Assembly: GCF_000153405.2 (NCBI RefSeq)
Contig: NC_020802.1
Location: 577,883 to 641,882 of the forward strand
DNA from: Psychromonas sp. CNPT3
GTDB taxonomy: Bacteria; Pseudomonadota; Gammaproteobacteria; Enterobacterales; Psychromonadaceae
DNA length: 64,000 bases
Direction of reading: 5' to 3'
Each line of letters starts with the position of its first letter. Position 1 is the stretch's first letter. The translations under genes and the position numbers were made by a program. Positions 39,545 to 53,874 of this stretch are shown one piece after another. Under the pieces are notes generated by a model that was not told where the DNA came from, did not search any database, and worked only from the letters and a program-made list of their open reading frames with translations.

Positions 39545-39904
39545 TTTGTCTCTTTACGTCATGCTTATTTTAGATAGATGGAATTATCCATAACTTTTAC
39601 TATTTTGAAGTACTTAGATAAAATAAGCACAAAAAATCCAATATTTATAAATGAGCTGAATCACATTCAGTATATAGTTTTATATCTCTTTATCGCTAAC
39701 TTAGTTAATACCTATGTTACATCAAAACATTTGGCCTTTCACTCGCTAACGAAGATGTATGATAGGTGGCCTTTGTCCTGCGACGCAAGAAAACTCAAAA
39801 ACATGGTAGATTAGTGGCATTCTGCTGGGATGCATAAAAATGCCATTTCTTAGTTTTATAACAAAAAAATAACGCCCTAAAGTGTTATTTTTTTCAGTTA
39901 TATT
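39545..39904. other. Intergenic region between waaE-like gene and kdkA
   Basis: About 360 bases. The waaE-like terminator lies at 39863-39894. A 78-codon frame on the plus strand (39578-39814) has no recognisable features and is probably chance. The kdkA promoter is expected near 39560-39640. Confidence 0.4.
39863..39894 (-). terminator. Terminator after the waaE-like gene
   Basis: AAAAAATAAC and GTTATTTTTT arms with an inner loop of about ten bases. It lies ten bases beyond the stop of the minus-strand glycosyltransferase and is T-flanked in both directions. Confidence 0.8.
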
Positions 39905-40672
39905 TTATTTTTGTCTCGGATCATTCTCTCTGATCCAAAGATCGGTGTATTTAGCAAAAACATAGTGTGTGCATAAGATCGCAATAATGAATCCTTGTTT
40001 ACCATCTAAAAAACCTCTTCTTAGTAAATACATTTTAAAGAAACAGCTTAAAGCATGAGATATGGCTTGGCAAAGACTGCCTTTTTTACCTTCTTGTTGT
40101 TTTGAATCGGCCCAAGCTTTACTGTAACTTGCAGACTTCACTAAATAATCAGTTATATTCCCATAAGAATAATGCAGTAAATCACCATCGAGAATTTTCA
40201 CATCGACATTTTTATTGGACACTACTTTTTCATGTACGAGCGCATCGTTATAGTTGGCGATATTTTTAGGGTAGACGCGGACTATTTTATTAACCCAACC
40301 TGAATGCTCTAAAAATCGTCCAAAAACCCAAGTTTTACGTATTATTTTGAATATAGTGTTATGGGGAGCGTCGGTTATTGCGTGCTGTATAGAAGCCTGT
40401 AGTTCGCTTGATACTACTTCATCGGCATCGATTGCGATGATCCATTTATTCGAAGCATAATGCTGGGCAAGTTGCTTTTGTTTACCAAAACCTTGCCAGT
40501 CAGGGTGTGAATAAAATTTTGCGTTATAGCTAAGCGCTATTTCTTGGGTCTTATCCTGGCTACCCGAATCGACAATAATAATTTCATCAACCCAGTGTAA
40601 TGAATCTAAGCAACTCGGTAAATTATCCTGCTCATTTTTAGTGATAATAATGGCACTGATTTTATTTGGCAT
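39905..40672 (-). CDS. waaE: LPS core family 2 glycosyltransferase (WaaE/KdtX type)
   Basis: Adds a beta-1,4-glucose to heptose I in the inner core of several genera. The 255 residues begin ISAIIITKNEQDNLPSCLDSL, then HWVDEIIIVDSGSQDKTQEIA (nucleotide-binding), WIIAIDADEVV (DxD) near residue 80, and the family blocks KTWVFGRFLEHSGW, NDALVHEKV and LLRRGFLDGKQGFIIA. The last block marks the WaaE/KdtX group. It should act at the cytoplasmic face. It lies between kdkA and the opsX-like heptosyltransferase, consistent with inner-core assembly. Confidence 0.9.
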   Translation of the reverse strand: MPNKISAIIITKNEQDNLPSCLDSLHWVDEIIIVDSGSQDKTQEIALSYNAKFYSHPDWQGFGKQKQLAQHYASNKWIIAIDADEVVSSELQASIQHAITDAPHNTIFKIIRKTWVFGRFLEHSGWVNKIVRVYPKNIANYNDALVHEKVVSNKNVDVKILDGDLLHYSYGNITDYLVKSASYSKAWADSKQQEGKKGSLCQAISHALSCFFKMYLLRRGFLDGKQGFIIAILCTHYVFAKYTDLWIRENDPRQK

Positions 40673-41268
40673 ATACTTGTTCCTGCTTGATTTATGACTG
40701 TGTGTTCTTTAGCGCTAGCGCCTGTTTTATATGTATATATTCATTGAATATGCGTATTATCCCTAGGCTATTAAAATGATTATTGCCATACAAAAGAGGG
40801 ATATTATTAATACTACTTTTAGAATGCCTATTTTACAGAAAAATTTCGAGAAATAAATGACAATGACGTCTGAAATAGGTTTGTTAATGACAGTGATCCG
40901 TTATTAGAACCGCATTCGTGGGATCATAATTTTTCCTACAAATCATTGAAATCGATTTTTGGTGCTTTTGGTTTCATATTTTTAAACGTGAGAGGATTGC
41001 GTTAGTCTCGATGAAAACAAATATAATATTTCGTTTTTTGTGTTTTAGGTAAGCTTAGCTTTATATCATTATGAGTTGGCGGGTAATTAATACTGCCATT
41101 AATAGCACGTGGCTAACGGTTAAAAAACAAAATATGTGACGTTGTATCGTGTAATAAGCTTAGATTATATTTTTATGCTGATATTTTTAGCATAAAAAAT
41201 AATAGCATATGTTTGATGGCGCATAGGCCATCTATATGGGGTTCTCGTCTATGATTTTCAGTGAGAAA
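40673..41268. other. Intergenic region between opsX-like and waaE-like genes
   Basis: About 600 AT-rich bases. Two hairpins stand near the opsX-like stop: TTTTATGCT/AGCATAAAA (41171-41197) and GATGGC/GCCATC (41215-41232). Neither has a following T-run on the minus strand. No gene was seen. Confidence 0.4.
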
Positions 41269-42312
41269 TTATTTTTTCTGTATTATTTTATTAAAAAGAT
41301 CAATAACATCAGATGTTGATATTTGCTGCATTGCGTTTTCATCTTTAACGCGGGCGCGCCATGGTAATGTGTCTGGTTTTTCACCTGTTTCGTGGTAAAT
41401 GCATTGTTCATAAACACTGATCACGTTTTTAAGACCACCGTAAGGACCGGTACGTTTAGGGTTGTGGTGTGCATATAGGCCAATGACTGGCGTTGCAACC
41501 ATTGTTGCCATGTGTGTCGGGCCAGTATCGGGAGCAAGGATAAGATCACTTTGTTGAATGGTGGCCAAGAGTTCAATTAAGCTAGTCTTCCCTATTAAGC
41601 TAATACATTTTGGCGACGTATTATCTATAATATAACGCGCAAAATCATGCTCTGTTTGAGTATTTGCGCCACAAATAAGCACTTGATAATCAAGATTTAA
41701 AGCATGTTTTGCAAGTGCGAGGTAGCCTTCTTTTGTCCAGTTTTTATAAGCTTTGCTGGTGGCTGGGCAAATGATAAACGTCTTTTGACCATTGATGATA
41801 TTTTTTGCTTTTTGTGTAGCTGCCAGTGGAATATTAATATTCCACTGCACATCAGTATCATTAATTCCTAATTTTTTCACAAACCCCATAAAGCCGTCTA
41901 ATACGTGTGGGTTATTACTTTTGTCTATTTTTTGGTTGCTAAAGAGCCATTGCGCATCTTTTGCTCGCTCTTTATCAAAGCCTATTTTAATGGGGGACTT
42001 TATTAATAAACTAACCATGCTGGAACGTAATGCTGATTGCATATGCAGTAAAGCATCAAATCGTTGGTTTTTAAGTGTTTTATATAAAGATGTATAGGCT
42101 TTTAAACCTTGTTTTTTGTCAAAAACAATAACCTGTACATTACTAATATGAGCAAGTAATTGCGCTTCTAATTTACCGGTTATCCAGGTTATTTTCGTTT
42201 GTGGCCAAGCGCGTTGTATCGCTTGCACGGCTGCAATGGCATGACAAACATCACCGATAGCGCTTAAGCGTAAAATGCATAAAGAATTAGGTGCTGATGT
42301 AAATAAGGGCAT
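41269..42312 (-). CDS. Family 9 heptosyltransferase (OpsX/WaaC-like)
   Basis: A 347-residue GT-B enzyme that adds heptose to the Kdo of the LPS inner core. It begins SLCILRLSAIGDVCHAIAAV, the typical donor-side start of the OpsX group of heptosyltransferase I, and carries the C-terminal nucleotide-sugar motif LAPDTGPTHMATMVATPVIGLY near residue 255. OpsX-type enzymes accompany phosphorylated single-Kdo cores, so it fits with KdkA here. It follows waaA by 33 bases and is probably co-transcribed. WaaC versus OpsX naming is a matter of family; the acceptor is inferred. Confidence 0.9.
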   Translation of the reverse strand: MPLFTSAPNSLCILRLSAIGDVCHAIAAVQAIQRAWPQTKITWITGKLEAQLLAHISNVQVIVFDKKQGLKAYTSLYKTLKNQRFDALLHMQSALRSSMVSLLIKSPIKIGFDKERAKDAQWLFSNQKIDKSNNPHVLDGFMGFVKKLGINDTDVQWNINIPLAATQKAKNIINGQKTFIICPATSKAYKNWTKEGYLALAKHALNLDYQVLICGANTQTEHDFARYIIDNTSPKCISLIGKTSLIELLATIQQSDLILAPDTGPTHMATMVATPVIGLYAHHNPKRTGPYGGLKNVISVYEQCIYHETGEKPDTLPWRARVKDENAMQQISTSDVIDLFNKIIQKK

Positions 42313-42345
42313 AAATAACCTATGATGAAGCGCAAATATAAAACA

Positions 42346-43617
42346 TTATAACGAAATAAATCTTTCTAAGTAATGAATTGATTTACTTATTGCGCCTTTA
42401 TTTTTTTCTACCATTTGTTGTGCTGCGCTCCCCTGTTTTTTTTGTAATGTCTCACTACGTAATAATGTGTTTAAATTTTGGAAAATATCGTTTTGATTGT
42501 GACAAATAGTACAGGCTTTTATATTTATTAATTGTGTAGCAATCTCTTTAAAATTATAAAAACTAGGGCCATTTAAGATAGGTTTTCCTAAATAGGCAGG
42601 TTCAAGTAAGTTATGTCCTCCGACTTTATCTCCAAGTAGACTACCCCCCATAAAGCAGACATTTGCGACAGATATCAAAGCCATCATCTCTCCCATCGTA
42701 TCAGCCAAATAAACTTCAACATCTTTAGTAAGAGGGCTTTGACTACTGCGCGCTAGGCTTTTTAGTTTAAGGCTTTGGATCAGAGATAAAACATTACTAA
42801 AACGCTCTGGATGCCTAGGCACTAAGATCAGTAATGCATTTGGGATCTTATTTAATAAGTTTTTATGGGCGTTTAATAATATTTCGTCTTCTCCACTATG
42901 GGTGCTGCAAGCAATCCAAACAGGGCGATCTTCTATTTGTTTTTTTAAGTTTTTGGCCTTTATGATGTCAACATTTTCAATGTTAATATCATATTTTATA
43001 GAGCCTGTGATTTGTATGTTTTTCTCTTTTATTCCTAAACTAATAAAGCGAGTCGCATCTTCATTAGTTTGGCATAAAATAAGATCAATATTTTTAGCGA
43101 GTAGATCAAAGATCCCTTTTATTTTTTGGTAACGTAAAAAAGAACGTTCAGATAAGCGGGCATTTAAGATAGTGATCGGGATATTGTGCTTTGCTGTTAT
43201 AGCAAGCGTATTGGGCCAGAGTTCTGTTTCCATAATAATTAATTGTTGAGGTGAAATTATTTTAATAAAGCGTTTTATGGCAAAGCTAAAATCCAGAGGC
43301 ATATAGCGATGTTCTATTAGCGGCCCTAGTTTTTCGGCTTGTGCTGCGCCTGTGCTAGTCGTTGTGGTGAGAACAATACTCTGTGTTGGATATTTTTGTT
43401 TAAATTGTTTAATAAAAGGGCTGACAGCGATCACTTCCCCCACAGAAACTGCGTGGATCCAAATGGGATTTTGTGTGCTTTTAAGCTTCGGTGGGTAACC
43501 AAAATGCTCTTTCCAGCGTCTACCAATAGTCGGTTTTCCCTTTTTTTTCTTATATAAGGCGTAGATAAAAAAGGGAGAAACAAGGTAAAATAATAAAGAA
43601 TACAAAATGTTTAACAT
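42346..43617 (-). CDS. waaA: Kdo transferase (3-deoxy-D-manno-octulosonic acid transferase)
   Basis: Transfers Kdo from CMP-Kdo to lipid IVA. The 423 residues match the family. An N-terminal membrane anchor (ILYSLLFYLVSPFFIYALY) is followed by GRRWKEHFGYPP, WIHAVSVGEVIAVSPFI (with the catalytic Glu region), ETELWPNTLAI near residue 130, ILNARLSERSFLRYQKIKG, and the donor-side GGSLLGDKVGGHNLLEPAYLGKP. With KdkA present, it is predicted to be monofunctional, adding one Kdo. It is first of the waaA-opsX pair. Confidence 0.95.
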   Translation of the reverse strand: MLNILYSLLFYLVSPFFIYALYKKKKGKPTIGRRWKEHFGYPPKLKSTQNPIWIHAVSVGEVIAVSPFIKQFKQKYPTQSIVLTTTTSTGAAQAEKLGPLIEHRYMPLDFSFAIKRFIKIISPQQLIIMETELWPNTLAITAKHNIPITILNARLSERSFLRYQKIKGIFDLLAKNIDLILCQTNEDATRFISLGIKEKNIQITGSIKYDINIENVDIIKAKNLKKQIEDRPVWIACSTHSGEDEILLNAHKNLLNKIPNALLILVPRHPERFSNVLSLIQSLKLKSLARSSQSPLTKDVEVYLADTMGEMMALISVANVCFMGGSLLGDKVGGHNLLEPAYLGKPILNGPSFYNFKEIATQLINIKACTICHNQNDIFQNLNTLLRSETLQKKQGSAAQQMVEKNKGAISKSIHYLERFISL

Positions 43618-44183
43618 TGCTACCTACATTTTTAAAGTTGAGATAAAGAGTACCAAAGCACCGATTTTATTGTTTTATTTTAACTGTGCAGTTCTTTTTG
43701 CACGGTCTTGTTTAAATCTGATATAAGTAAAAAATCACCCCCAATTCCTATTATTAATATCTAATTTTCTCACGTTTTTTTTAATTCCAACAATCTACAT
43801 AGTTGGAATTTCGCCATTAGAAGTGCAAGTAATAAAGTCAGCTTTACTTAAGCCAGTGCATAAATTTAGAGTTTAACTGTTAGACGTCATGAACGAGAAA
43901 CATCATAAATAGAGACAAAAAAGTGTTTGTTCGTTTGCTTGCTGTAAATCGGTATTTGTATGATTTTTATATCTTGCATATTATATAATAGATAGAAAAA
44001 CAGATTCAATATGTTTTTCTACAAAGCAATGAGGAGAGAATAGAAGACCGCTCAATTTTAAATAGGCTACCAACGTGATAACCCGATTTAAAAGAGAATT
44101 GCAGGGCAAAGAAGAGGAAAAATCTGACGTTAACTTACATATCAATATAAACGTTAAGTTTCCCTCTAAAGCTCAGGTGAAAA
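43618..44183. other. Intergenic region between hldD and waaA
   Basis: About 565 AT-rich bases. A perfect inverted repeat AATTCCAAC / GTTGGAATT (43783-43810, ten-base loop) lies mid-region; it has no T-run on the required side. The waaA promoter is expected near 43640-43740. No gene was seen. Confidence 0.4.
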
Positions 44184-45134
44184 TTATTGGTTTAATATCG
44201 CCATGTATTCTGCTGTGCCTTGAGCGACAGACTTAAACTCTGCATCATAGCCTGCGGCACGAAGGCGTGTTAAATCTGCTTCAGTAAAGCTTTGGTAACA
44301 GCCTTTTAAATGGTCAGGGAACGTAATGCGCTCGATTTCTGCTGTGCTGTTTACATTTTCTTGGTGGTATTTTACAACCGCATTACCGACCTCTAAAAAG
44401 GATTCGGCTTGGCCGGTACCTAAATTAAAAATACCGGATACTTGGTTGTCAAAGAACCATAAATTAACTTTACAAACATCGCTCACGTATACAAAATCGC
44501 GCTTATGATCGCCCTCAAATAATTTTGCATTTTCACCTGCATTTATTTGATTATTCAAATGGAAGGCGACGCTCGCCATGCTGCCTTTGTGCTGTTCGCC
44601 AGGGCCATAAACATTAAAGTAGCGAAATCCTACAATCTGAGGCAATGTTTCATTATGCTCTTTTGCGTCATCCCAAATTCTTCGTACATATTGATCAAAT
44701 TGGAATTTAGAGTAACCATAGACATTGAGAGGTTTCTCATATTGTAGCTCTTCTTTAAAGGTGTCATTACCACCGTAAACCGCAGCGGAGGAGGCGTAAA
44801 GGAAAGCAATATCTCTTTCAATACAGTAATGTAATAAATCTTTTGAGTATTCGTAGTTATTTTCCATCATGAATTTACCATTCCACTCAGTGGTGGCAGA
44901 GCAGGCGCCTTCATGAAAAATGGCGTCAATATGTCCAAAATCTTGGCCGGATAGAATTTGTGTAATAAATTCATCTTTGTCCATGTAGTCCATGATTTGT
45001 AAATCAACTAAGTTAACAAATTTCTTGCCATCTGTGAGGTCGTCTACAACGAGTATGTCAGTAATACCTCGTTGGTTTAACGATTTAACAATATTACTGC
45101 CAATAAAACCTGCACCACCGGTAACTATGAACAT
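44184..45134 (-). CDS. hldD: ADP-L-glycero-D-manno-heptose 6-epimerase
   Basis: Makes the L-glycero heptose donor for LPS inner core from the D-glycero form, using bound NADP. From the ATG at 45134 (GAGGTGA upstream) it has 316 residues, near E. coli (310); a longer frame would add 15 unconserved residues. It starts [19 protein letters not shown], has [12 protein letters not shown], the catalytic SSAAVYGG and [12 protein letters not shown], and [19 protein letters not shown]. Its product feeds the heptosyltransferase downstream in the core cluster. Confidence 0.97.
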   Translation of the reverse strand: MFIVTGGAGFIGSNIVKSLNQRGITDILVVDDLTDGKKFVNLVDLQIMDYMDKDEFITQILSGQDFGHIDAIFHEGACSATTEWNGKFMMENNYEYSKDLLHYCIERDIAFLYASSAAVYGGNDTFKEELQYEKPLNVYGYSKFQFDQYVRRIWDDAKEHNETLPQIVGFRYFNVYGPGEQHKGSMASVAFHLNNQINAGENAKLFEGDHKRDFVYVSDVCKVNLWFFDNQVSGIFNLGTGQAESFLEVGNAVVKYHQENVNSTAEIERITFPDHLKGCYQSFTEADLTRLRAAGYDAEFKSVAQGTAEYMAILNQ

Positions 45135-45261
45135 TTGCTCACCTCTAAAATATGATTGAAAAGTAAGTATACGTGTCATTATTAGATATTTAAGCCTTTT
45201 TTTAGTATTTTCATTTTAATTATCATTTATTATGGGGGAAATGATGGGATCTGAGGGATGT

Positions 45262-45573
45262 ATGCAAACATTTAAGTTAATAGAGATAAAAGAAGTTAAA
45301 CAACGATTAAAAAAAGGCGAAGGATTATTGGTTGATATTCGCGACTCACAAACATTTTCTAAAGATCATGAGCAAGGATCATTTCATTTAAGCAATGATT
45401 CTATTAGTAAGTTTATGGATGAGGTTCAATTTTCAACGCCATTATATGTGATCTGCTATCACGGAAATTCGAGTAAAGGTGTTGCGCAATATTTATGTGC
45501 TCAGGGCTATGTAGAGGTTTACAGTGTCGAAAAAGGCTTTCAAGATTGGCGTATAGATAGTCACCAAGGATAA
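45262..45573 (+). CDS. glpE: Thiosulfate sulfurtransferase GlpE (single-domain rhodanese)
   Basis: Transfers sulfane sulfur from thiosulfate to cyanide or thioredoxin; its cellular role is uncertain. From the ATG at 45262 (GAGGG upstream) it has 103 residues. It reads LVDIRDSQTFSKDH and the active loop ICYHGNSSKGVAQYL, with the persulfide cysteine, as in E. coli GlpE. A longer frame from 45232 adds ten unlikely residues. No glycerol genes are adjacent; the next gene starts five bases after its stop. Confidence 0.92.
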   Translation: MQTFKLIEIKEVKQRLKKGEGLLVDIRDSQTFSKDHEQGSFHLSNDSISKFMDEVQFSTPLYVICYHGNSSKGVAQYLCAQGYVEVYSVEKGFQDWRIDSHQG

Positions 45574-45578
45574 AATAA

Positions 45579-45920
45579 ATGAGTGTGAGAGAGACAGATA
45601 AAATAGATGCATTTTCTGTAGATAAAGAGGCTCAGCGTGTTTTCTTATCTATTATCGATCCTTTAGCGTGGGACGCTAAAGATGTGCACCTTTTTACATT
45701 ACAAGAAAAAATAAATACGTATTTGTATTTTATCGAGTCGGGAAAGTTGGCTGAATGTTTACCGGAAAGTAAAGGGTGTGATATTGCTATTGAATTAATA
45801 TTGCGTTATTACCCGAGTGAAAATGCAATTGCCTTTTTAGATAAAACCATGCAAATTTTATTTTCAAAGAACATTGTGTTTATTTTTGGTCCCGATAAAA
45901 AAATGGGATATGAGAATTAA
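45579..45920 (+). CDS. Small conserved hypothetical protein (DUF6572-like)
   Basis: A 113-residue acidic, soluble protein. It begins MSVRETDKIDAFSVDKEAQ, with DPLAWDAKDVHLFTLQEKINTYLYFIESG next, a layout I recall from the uncharacterised DUF6572 family. No signal peptide, membrane helix or catalytic motif is evident. A ribosome binding site (AAGGAT) lies before the ATG. It follows glpE by five bases and is probably translated from the same message. Function unknown; the family assignment is from memory of the pattern. Confidence 0.7.
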   Translation: MSVRETDKIDAFSVDKEAQRVFLSIIDPLAWDAKDVHLFTLQEKINTYLYFIESGKLAECLPESKGCDIAIELILRYYPSENAIAFLDKTMQILFSKNIVFIFGPDKKMGYEN

Positions 45921-46283
45921 ATGTCTAATCGTTGAAAATGAAATGTCTCCTGCATATTTTTTAGGAAAATATGTTTTGAAATAAAGATTTATTAAAAAAC
46001 AGGGGTTAATTCATCGCGTTTTTATGTTTTATAAAAAATATAGGCTCTATTGTTTTTTTTATTATCAATAGCGCCTTTTATTTGGCATAATCGCGCGCAA
46101 TTAGAGCTTATTAACCACTAGCCTAATTTTATATTAGAGCGCATTTATGTATATAAATCATATTTTAAAATAAGTAATTAAAAGTGTGCTGTGTTTATTT
46201 TAAAAGTATATTTTTAAGTTTTAAACTAAATGTGTTACGAGTTTATTTTCAATGATCATACTAAACCAAATCAGGAGAGTTTT
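45921..46283. other. Intergenic region upstream of tkt
   Basis: About 360 very AT-rich bases. It holds the tkt promoter. I saw no terminator with a clear stem after 45920 and no gene. Confidence 0.4.
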
Positions 46284-48272
46284 ATGCCTTCTCGTCAAGA
46301 GTTAGCTAACGCCATTCGCGCCTTAAGCATGGATGCCATTCAGAAATCTAATTCAGGTCACCCCGGCGCCCCAATGGGGATGGCTGATATCGCACAAGTA
46401 TTATGGACTGACTTTTTAAAACATAACCCAACCAACCCACAATGGGTCGATAGAGATCGTTTTATTCTATCTAATGGTCACGGTTCAATGTTGCTCTACT
46501 CTCTACTACATTTAAGTGGTTATGATTTAAGTATTGAAGATATTAAATCATTCCGTCAATTACATTCAAAAACACCAGGGCATCCAGAGCTTGGTTATAC
46601 ACCGGGCGTTGAAACGACAACGGGGCCATTAGGTCAAGGGGTGACGAATGCTGTTGGTATGGCTATTGCCGAAAAATCACTGGCTGCACAATTTAACCAA
46701 GCCGGTCACAATATTGTAGATCATCACACTTATACCTTTTTAGGTGATGGTTGTTTAATGGAAGGTATCTCTCATGAGGCATGTTCTTTAGCGGGCACAT
46801 TAGGTCTGGGTAAATTAATTGCATTTTGGGATGATAATGGTATCTCAATTGATGGTAATGTAGAAGGTTGGTTTACAGATGATACTCCAGCACGCTTTAG
46901 AGCCTATGGTTGGCATGTTATTTCAGTTGACGGACATGACGCAAAAGCGCTAACAGATGCAATTATAGCGGCGAAAGCTGAAACTCAAAAGCCAACGATG
47001 ATCTGTTGTAAAACAATTATTGGTTTTGGCTCACCTGCGAAGCAAGGTACACATGATTGTCATGGTGCACCATTAGGCGCAGATGAAATCATTGCAACAC
47101 GTAAAGCATTAGGTTGGAAATACGGCGACTTTGAGATCCCAGAAGATATTTACAGTGCTTGGAATGCTCAGCAAAAAGGACAACAAGCAGAGCAAGATTG
47201 GAATACACGCTTTGCCGCTTATAGTGAAGCTTATCCTGAATTAGCAGCTGAATTTAAACGTCGTACTAATGAAGAATTACCGGCTAATTGGGAAGAAAAA
47301 TCAAGCGCATATATTAAGCAGTTACAAGATGCACCTACCCATATAGCAACACGTAAAGCGTCACAAAACTGTATTGAAGAATTTGCTAAAATATTACCAG
47401 AAATGTTAGGAGGATCAGCTGATCTAGCGCCTTCTAATCTGACCATGTGGTCAGGTACCAAAGCAATTACGGCTGAAGATGCATCGGGTAACTATTTACA
47501 TTATGGCGTACGAGAGTTTGCTATGTCAGCCATTATTAATGGTATAGCGCTACATAAGGGTTTTGTCCCTTATGGTGCTACCTTCTTAATGTTTATGGAA
47601 TATGCTCGCAATGGTTTACGTATGTCGGCGCTTATGAAAAAACGCGCGATCCAAGTGTTTACACATGACTCTATTGGCTTAGGTGAAGATGGCCCGACGC
47701 ATCAACCTGTGGAGCAAATGGCGAGTTTACGTTTAACGCCTAATATGGATTTATGGCGCCCTTGTGATCCTGTTGAATCTGCTGTTGCTTGGAAAAGTGC
47801 GATTGAGCGTCTTGATGGCCCTACATGTCTTATTTTTAGCCGTCAAAACTTACAACAACAGCCTCGTGATGCAGCGCAACTCGCTAATGTCGCGAAAGGT
47901 GGTTATGTATTACTAGACAGTGATAAACCAGCACAGATAATTTTAATTGCGACTGGCTCAGAAGTGCAATTGGCAGTTGATGCCTATGCAGAGTTAACGG
48001 CGCAAGGTAAAGCAGTGCGAGTTGTTTCTATTCCTTCAACGGATGTTTTTGAGCAACAAAGTGACGAATACAAAGAGTCTGTTTTACCATCAAATATCAG
48101 TAAACGCGTTGCAATTGAAGCGGGTATTGCTGATTACTGGTACAAATATGTGGGCTTAAACGGTAAAGTTATTGGGATGACTACTTTTGGTGAATCAGCA
48201 CCAGCGGATCAACTCTTTAAAATGTTTGGCTTCACTGTTGAAAATGTCGTCAACACGGCGAATTCACTATAA
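46284..48272 (+). CDS. tkt: Transketolase
   Basis: Thiamine-diphosphate enzyme that moves two-carbon units between sugar phosphates in the pentose phosphate pathway, and supplies erythrose 4-phosphate. From the ATG at 46284 (AGGAGA upstream) it has 662 residues (E. coli 663). The ThDP motif [32 protein letters not shown] is near residue 155-185 (GDG to N), and the transketolase signature ending [13 protein letters not shown] lies near residue 115. The pyrimidine domain has [14 protein letters not shown] longer frame from 46230 would add 18 unconserved residues. A strong terminator follows. Confidence 0.97.
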   Translation: MPSRQELANAIRALSMDAIQKSNSGHPGAPMGMADIAQVLWTDFLKHNPTNPQWVDRDRFILSNGHGSMLLYSLLHLSGYDLSIEDIKSFRQLHSKTPGHPELGYTPGVETTTGPLGQGVTNAVGMAIAEKSLAAQFNQAGHNIVDHHTYTFLGDGCLMEGISHEACSLAGTLGLGKLIAFWDDNGISIDGNVEGWFTDDTPARFRAYGWHVISVDGHDAKALTDAIIAAKAETQKPTMICCKTIIGFGSPAKQGTHDCHGAPLGADEIIATRKALGWKYGDFEIPEDIYSAWNAQQKGQQAEQDWNTRFAAYSEAYPELAAEFKRRTNEELPANWEEKSSAYIKQLQDAPTHIATRKASQNCIEEFAKILPEMLGGSADLAPSNLTMWSGTKAITAEDASGNYLHYGVREFAMSAIINGIALHKGFVPYGATFLMFMEYARNGLRMSALMKKRAIQVFTHDSIGLGEDGPTHQPVEQMASLRLTPNMDLWRPCDPVESAVAWKSAIERLDGPTCLIFSRQNLQQQPRDAAQLANVAKGGYVLLDSDKPAQIILIATGSEVQLAVDAYAELTAQGKAVRVVSIPSTDVFEQQSDEYKESVLPSNISKRVAIEAGIADYWYKYVGLNGKVIGMTTFGESAPADQLFKMFGFTVENVVNTANSL

Positions 48273-48308
48273 GTTAAAAATCGATATCATGTAGTTGATA
48301 TTGTTAAT

Positions 48309-48336
48309 TAAAAACCGCGCTTAGCGCGGTTTTTTT
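48309..48336 (+). terminator. Terminator after tkt
   Basis: AAAAACCGCGC and GCGCGGTTTTTTT around a three-base loop. Confidence 0.93.
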
Positions 48337-52225
<3,889 letters not shown>

Positions 52226-52293
52226 CACATCATAAATTAACCGATGCTGTTATGGCATTGGTTAATTATCTTTTATAAATGAGGATAATAGAC

Positions 52294-53793
52294 ATGCCAG
52301 AAGAATCTGATACTCGTTATAAAATGTCGTTAATGACATTTTTGTTTTTCTCTATTGCAGGAGGCGGCTTTGTTTTAAAAGGGGTGGTGTCCCAATATAC
52401 CGATTGGGGATATAACTCGTGGTTGTTGTATGCTTTTGCTTCTTTAATTTATGCAATTCCCTATACGTTTATGATCATCGAACTCTCTTCACTTAAGAAG
52501 GTTCAAGAATCAGAGAGTGGTTATCAAACATGGCTTAATTTAATTTTAGGGAGAAAATATGGATTTATTGCTGGATTTTTCTACTTTTATGTCAATATTT
52601 TTTATTTTGTAGATCTTTTACCAAATATTATTACTTATGCGTTGTACATGTTCTCAAGCGATATCGAATATGTTACAAATTTAACGGAGCTTAGCTGGTT
52701 TAAGCCGCTTATCAGCATTGCTTGTATTGCTTTGTTTTGGCTTGCTACTTGGGTATCAATGAAAGGCCCTAAATGGTTATCACGTTTATTATCCTTTGCG
52801 GGATATGCTGGTTTCGCATTAACTATGGTCTTTATTGTGGCTGCCGTTTATAAAATATCACAGGGCGCTATCACCTTTAATGGTGAGGTTATTGTGCCTG
52901 AATATTTAGTAGGGATAGATTTATCATGGACTAAGATAGCTTCTATGTCATGGGCGTTACAATCAATGGGGGGCCTTGAAGCTCTTGCTGCTTACAAACG
53001 AAATATTAAAGGTGGAGAGCGCTCTTTTAAAATTGGTTTACTATTAAATGTTACTATATTTTCGCTCGTCATTGTCGTTTGTTCTCTTTTATTGAATGAG
53101 ATTTTACCTGCAGATGAAGCGTCGAAACTGGGCTTAATGTCGGCAATCTATGTTGCATTCCAACAACTTGGATTTCCAGGCTGGTGGACTAATGTTATTG
53201 CGATGTTCCTGTTATTAACTACATTATGTGGATCTTTGATGTTATGGACATCTGCACCTGTAAAAATGCTATTTGTGGATGCACCAAAAGGTATATTTGG
53301 GGATCGTTTATCAGAAGTTAATAAGGAAGGAACCCCTATTAACGCATTAAAAATGCAGGGGATATTAGTATCCATTATTCTTGTTCTGTTCATGTTAGGA
53401 CAATTTAATTCAGGTATGAATGCCATATTGATAGCGGTTAAAAATCTTGATGGCGGGGCAGCGACTATTCCGGTTATGTTTATGTTAGTTGGTTATGTCA
53501 AACTACGTCTGCAACCTAATAATAAAGATTTTGATAGAGATTTCTATTTTTTAGGTAAAAGCAGAGTGTGGCCTATCCTTGCGGTTATTCCTATGTTTAT
53601 TATCTTTATCGCTGCGACCGTCGCTGCATTGATCCCGGGTCCTGAAAGTTGGGCTGATAATTTCTCAGGATCGTTGATCCAAGTGATTTTAGGTCCAGTA
53701 AGCATTATCGGCGTATTTACGTATGTTGGTCATTTATTTAATCGTTGGAAAGTTAAAAATCCAGATGATAATTCTTTATTTAATAAGATATAA
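52294..53793 (+). CDS. Amino acid-polyamine-organocation (APC) superfamily permease
   Basis: A 499-residue inner-membrane transporter with about 12 hydrophobic helices. The first helix carries FFSIAGGGFVLKGVVSQYTDWG, resembling the GS-x-G unwound region of APC carriers, and SMSWALQSMGGLEALAAYKRNIK is in the sixth-helix region. It resembles the YjeM/glutamate:GABA-type branch. No sugar-transporter motif is seen. The start at 52294 follows GAGGATAA; an ATG-less longer frame at 52279 is less likely. It follows the beta-galactosidase by 68 bases, so the two form an operon with an odd mix of sugar hydrolase and amino-acid-type carrier. The substrate cannot be read from sequence. Confidence 0.85.
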   Translation: MPEESDTRYKMSLMTFLFFSIAGGGFVLKGVVSQYTDWGYNSWLLYAFASLIYAIPYTFMIIELSSLKKVQESESGYQTWLNLILGRKYGFIAGFFYFYVNIFYFVDLLPNIITYALYMFSSDIEYVTNLTELSWFKPLISIACIALFWLATWVSMKGPKWLSRLLSFAGYAGFALTMVFIVAAVYKISQGAITFNGEVIVPEYLVGIDLSWTKIASMSWALQSMGGLEALAAYKRNIKGGERSFKIGLLLNVTIFSLVIVVCSLLLNEILPADEASKLGLMSAIYVAFQQLGFPGWWTNVIAMFLLLTTLCGSLMLWTSAPVKMLFVDAPKGIFGDRLSEVNKEGTPINALKMQGILVSIILVLFMLGQFNSGMNAILIAVKNLDGGAATIPVMFMLVGYVKLRLQPNNKDFDRDFYFLGKSRVWPILAVIPMFIIFIAATVAALIPGPESWADNFSGSLIQVILGPVSIIGVFTYVGHLFNRWKVKNPDDNSLFNKI

Positions 53794-53831
53794 AGAAATG
53801 CTCAATTAAATTTAAAATTTTACCTTTGTAT

Positions 53832-53874
53832 AAAAAAAGGGATAAGAAGTTTCATATTTCTTATTCCTTTTTTA
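53832..53874 (+). terminator. Terminator after the permease gene
   Basis: A stem of about 16 pairs, AAAAAAGG-GATAAGAA against TTTCTTAT-TCCTTTTTT with one mismatch, and a loop of about eight bases. It ends the beta-galactosidase-permease operon. Confidence 0.82.

Noticed and set aside
39578-39814. 78-codon plus-strand frame between kdkA and the waaE-like gene
   Set aside because: No recognisable domain, no ribosome binding site of note, and it fills a spacer where a promoter is expected.
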